Shown piece by piece: positions 6,111 through 6,787 of a stretch of 6,787 bases of DNA (the first letter of the stretch is position 1; each line of letters begins with the position of its first letter). Below the pieces are notes generated by a model, which was not told the origin of the DNA, did not search any database, and saw only the letters and a list, made by a program, of their open reading frames with translations. Position numbers and translations under genes: made by a program. Where the stretch lies: contig JAKSAU010001074.1 in NCBI GenBank assembly GCA_022361535.1, positions 1 through 6,787 of the forward strand. Reading direction: 5' to 3'. This stretch comes from Desulfobacterales bacterium. GTDB lineage: Bacteria > Desulfobacterota > Desulfobacteria > Desulfobacterales > Desulfobacteraceae.

Positions 6111-6138
6111 TTGAAAAGAGCAGTGAAACTACTATGAT
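6111..6138 (+). promoter_or_regulatory. Candidate sigma-70 promoter for the radical SAM gene
   Basis: TTGAAA (6111-6116) and TATGAT (6133-6138), 16 nt apart, point toward the radical SAM gene. Initiation near 6145 would leave a leader of about 110 nt, A-rich and without an obvious structured element. Confidence 0.4.
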
Positions 6139-6139
6139 T

Positions 6140-6145
6140 AGTATA
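6140..6145 (-). promoter_or_regulatory. Possible -10 element for cfa
   Basis: The minus strand reads TATACTAA here, about 68 nt before the cfa ATG, with no recognisable -35 hexamer 16-18 nt upstream. Known: cfa in enterobacteria has a stationary-phase (RpoS) promoter, and TATACT with a weak -35 would fit such a promoter. Whether this organism uses one is inference. It is back to back with the divergent promoter at 6111-6138. Confidence 0.25.
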
Positions 6146-6253
6146 TAAAATCTTTGGAAAGATAAAGGAAAAAATCCAGTCCGAAATCAACCATCTTTTT
6201 AGTGCAATAAAGGAATACAACAAAATGGAAATGAATATAGCTAAAAAAAAAAG

Positions 6254-6787
6254 ATGTTGGCAGTTTCTATTCCTAAGGCCTTAGAAATGTTGACCTGCTG
6301 CACACTTTGTCCAAGGTTATGCAAGGTTGACAGAACGCAAAACCAGAAAGGAGTGTGCAATACGCTGGATAAAGCCCTGGTTTCAAGTTTCATGCCTCAC
6401 CATGGTGAAGAGCCTCCCTTGTCAGGGACACGCGGGTCCGGCACCATATTCTTCACCAATTGCAATCTGCAATGCTGTTTCTGTCAAAATGAAGACATAA
6501 GTCTCAGGGGGTCAGGCGAGACCGCATCACCGGAACAGATTGCTCAGGTCATGATATTGCTCCAGAACCAGGGATGCCATAATATCAACTTTGTCACCCC
6601 GACCCATGTAGTGCCTTTTATACTCCAGGCTGTTGATTTGGCCCTTGATTTGGGCCTTAACCTGCCGCTTGTCTATAATTGTTCCGGATATGAAACACCT
6701 GATACCCTTTCCCTTCTCGACGGTATCATTGACATCTATATGCCTGATTTTAAATTCTGGGATAAAAAGATTGCCCGTATGGCATGC
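6254..6787 (+). CDS. Radical SAM protein, PflA/PflX-like (COG1313 type), N-terminal 178 codons; 3' end outside window
   Basis: An open frame runs from a stop at 6242 to the window end. The radical SAM motif C-x3-C-x2-C is C70, C74, C77 in NCNLQCCFCQNE. These cysteines would hold the 4Fe-4S cluster that cleaves SAM to a 5'-deoxyadenosyl radical. Upstream is a second cysteine set, C16, C19, C23 and C35 (TLCPRLC...GVC), typical of this subgroup and absent from classical PflA. NFVTPTHVVP (112-121), YNCSGYE (141-147) and DIYMPDFKFWD (160-170) are subgroup hallmarks. These proteins are annotated as putative pyruvate-formate-lyase activating enzymes, but their substrates are unproven. Start choice: the ATG at 6254 keeps the KALEML helix before the first cysteines but has only a poly-A leader. 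The ATG at 6287 has TAAGG 8 nt upstream. I prefer 6254, with moderate certainty. Confidence 0.88.
   Translation, partial: MLAVSIPKALEMLTCCTLCPRLCKVDRTQNQKGVCNTLDKALVSSFMPHHGEEPPLSGTRGSGTIFFTNCNLQCCFCQNEDISLRGSGETASPEQIAQVMILLQNQGCHNINFVTPTHVVPFILQAVDLALDLGLNLPLVYNCSGYETPDTLSLLDGIIDIYMPDFKFWDKKIARMAC
6273..6284. repeat. 12-bp perfect palindrome CTAAGGCCTTAG
   Basis: A perfect palindrome ending 2 nt before the ATG at 6287. If translation starts at 6254 it simply codes for part of PKALE. If it starts at 6287, the palindrome contains the ribosome-binding site (TAAGG). It could be a protein-binding site or chance. Confidence 0.3.

Noticed and set aside
6150..6163. Inverted repeat ATCTTTGGAAAGAT in the cfa/radical SAM gap
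   Set aside because: The stem is only 5 bp with a 4-nt loop in A/T-rich DNA and has no T run; likely chance.
5975..6223. Minus-strand frame of 82 codons covering the cfa start and its upstream gap
   Set aside because: It overlaps the cfa N-terminus in another frame, lacks a ribosome-binding site, and its hydrophobic start reflects T-rich intergenic DNA.
1..6787. Mobile element, CRISPR, tRNA or prophage signals
   Set aside because: No transposase, integrase, long terminal repeat, repeat-spacer array or cloverleaf sequence was seen; all long frames are ordinary chromosomal genes.

Overview
This 6.8-kb window looks like a chromosomal stretch of a mesophilic Gram-negative bacterium of moderate to low GC. 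The best guess is the sulfate-reducing Desulfobacterota (Desulfobacter/Desulfobacula-like). That placement is an inference from the gene set: a PepN-type aminopeptidase, a small DRR-rich protein, an EI24 membrane protein, a bacterial CULT protein and a COG1313-type radical SAM protein. No rRNA, tRNA, CRISPR array, insertion sequence or phage gene is visible. The base composition looks even by eye.

Layout: (1) Bases 1-1113, plus strand: the C-terminal part of an M1 alanyl aminopeptidase (PepN), closed by a strong hairpin terminator. (2) Bases 1172-3827, minus strand: four genes in one direction. In transcription order they are an EI24/CysZ-like membrane protein, a cereblon-like CULT-domain protein starting 5 nt after it, a small 80-aa DRR-motif protein with its own near-perfect sigma-70 promoter, and a UDP-glucuronate 4-epimerase-like sugar epimerase. 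(3) Bases 3958-4797, plus strand: a class IV (BCAT-fold) aminotransferase transcribed divergently from the EI24-CULT pair. (4) Bases 4801-6072, minus strand: a cyclopropane-fatty-acyl-phospholipid synthase, convergent with the aminotransferase at only 3 bp. (5) Bases 6254-6787, plus strand: the N-terminal 178 codons of a radical SAM protein related to pyruvate-formate-lyase activating enzymes, running off the window.

The most notable item is the EI24-CULT pair. The 131-aa CULT protein keeps all four zinc cysteines and the three tryptophans of the thalidomide/uridine-binding cage of cereblon, with exactly the family spacing. Here it is encoded directly behind an integral membrane protein. CULT domains in bacteria are known, but their physiological role is not, so the operon partner is a lead. 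The other genes are mostly housekeeping (protein turnover, envelope sugar, membrane lipid and amino-acid metabolism). They do not form one obvious pathway, although three of them (EI24, epimerase, Cfa) act at or on the envelope.

All gaps between genes are under 200 bp. They hold the candidate promoters, dyads and terminator listed below. Assignments rest on reading the translations and on remembered family motifs; no database search was run.
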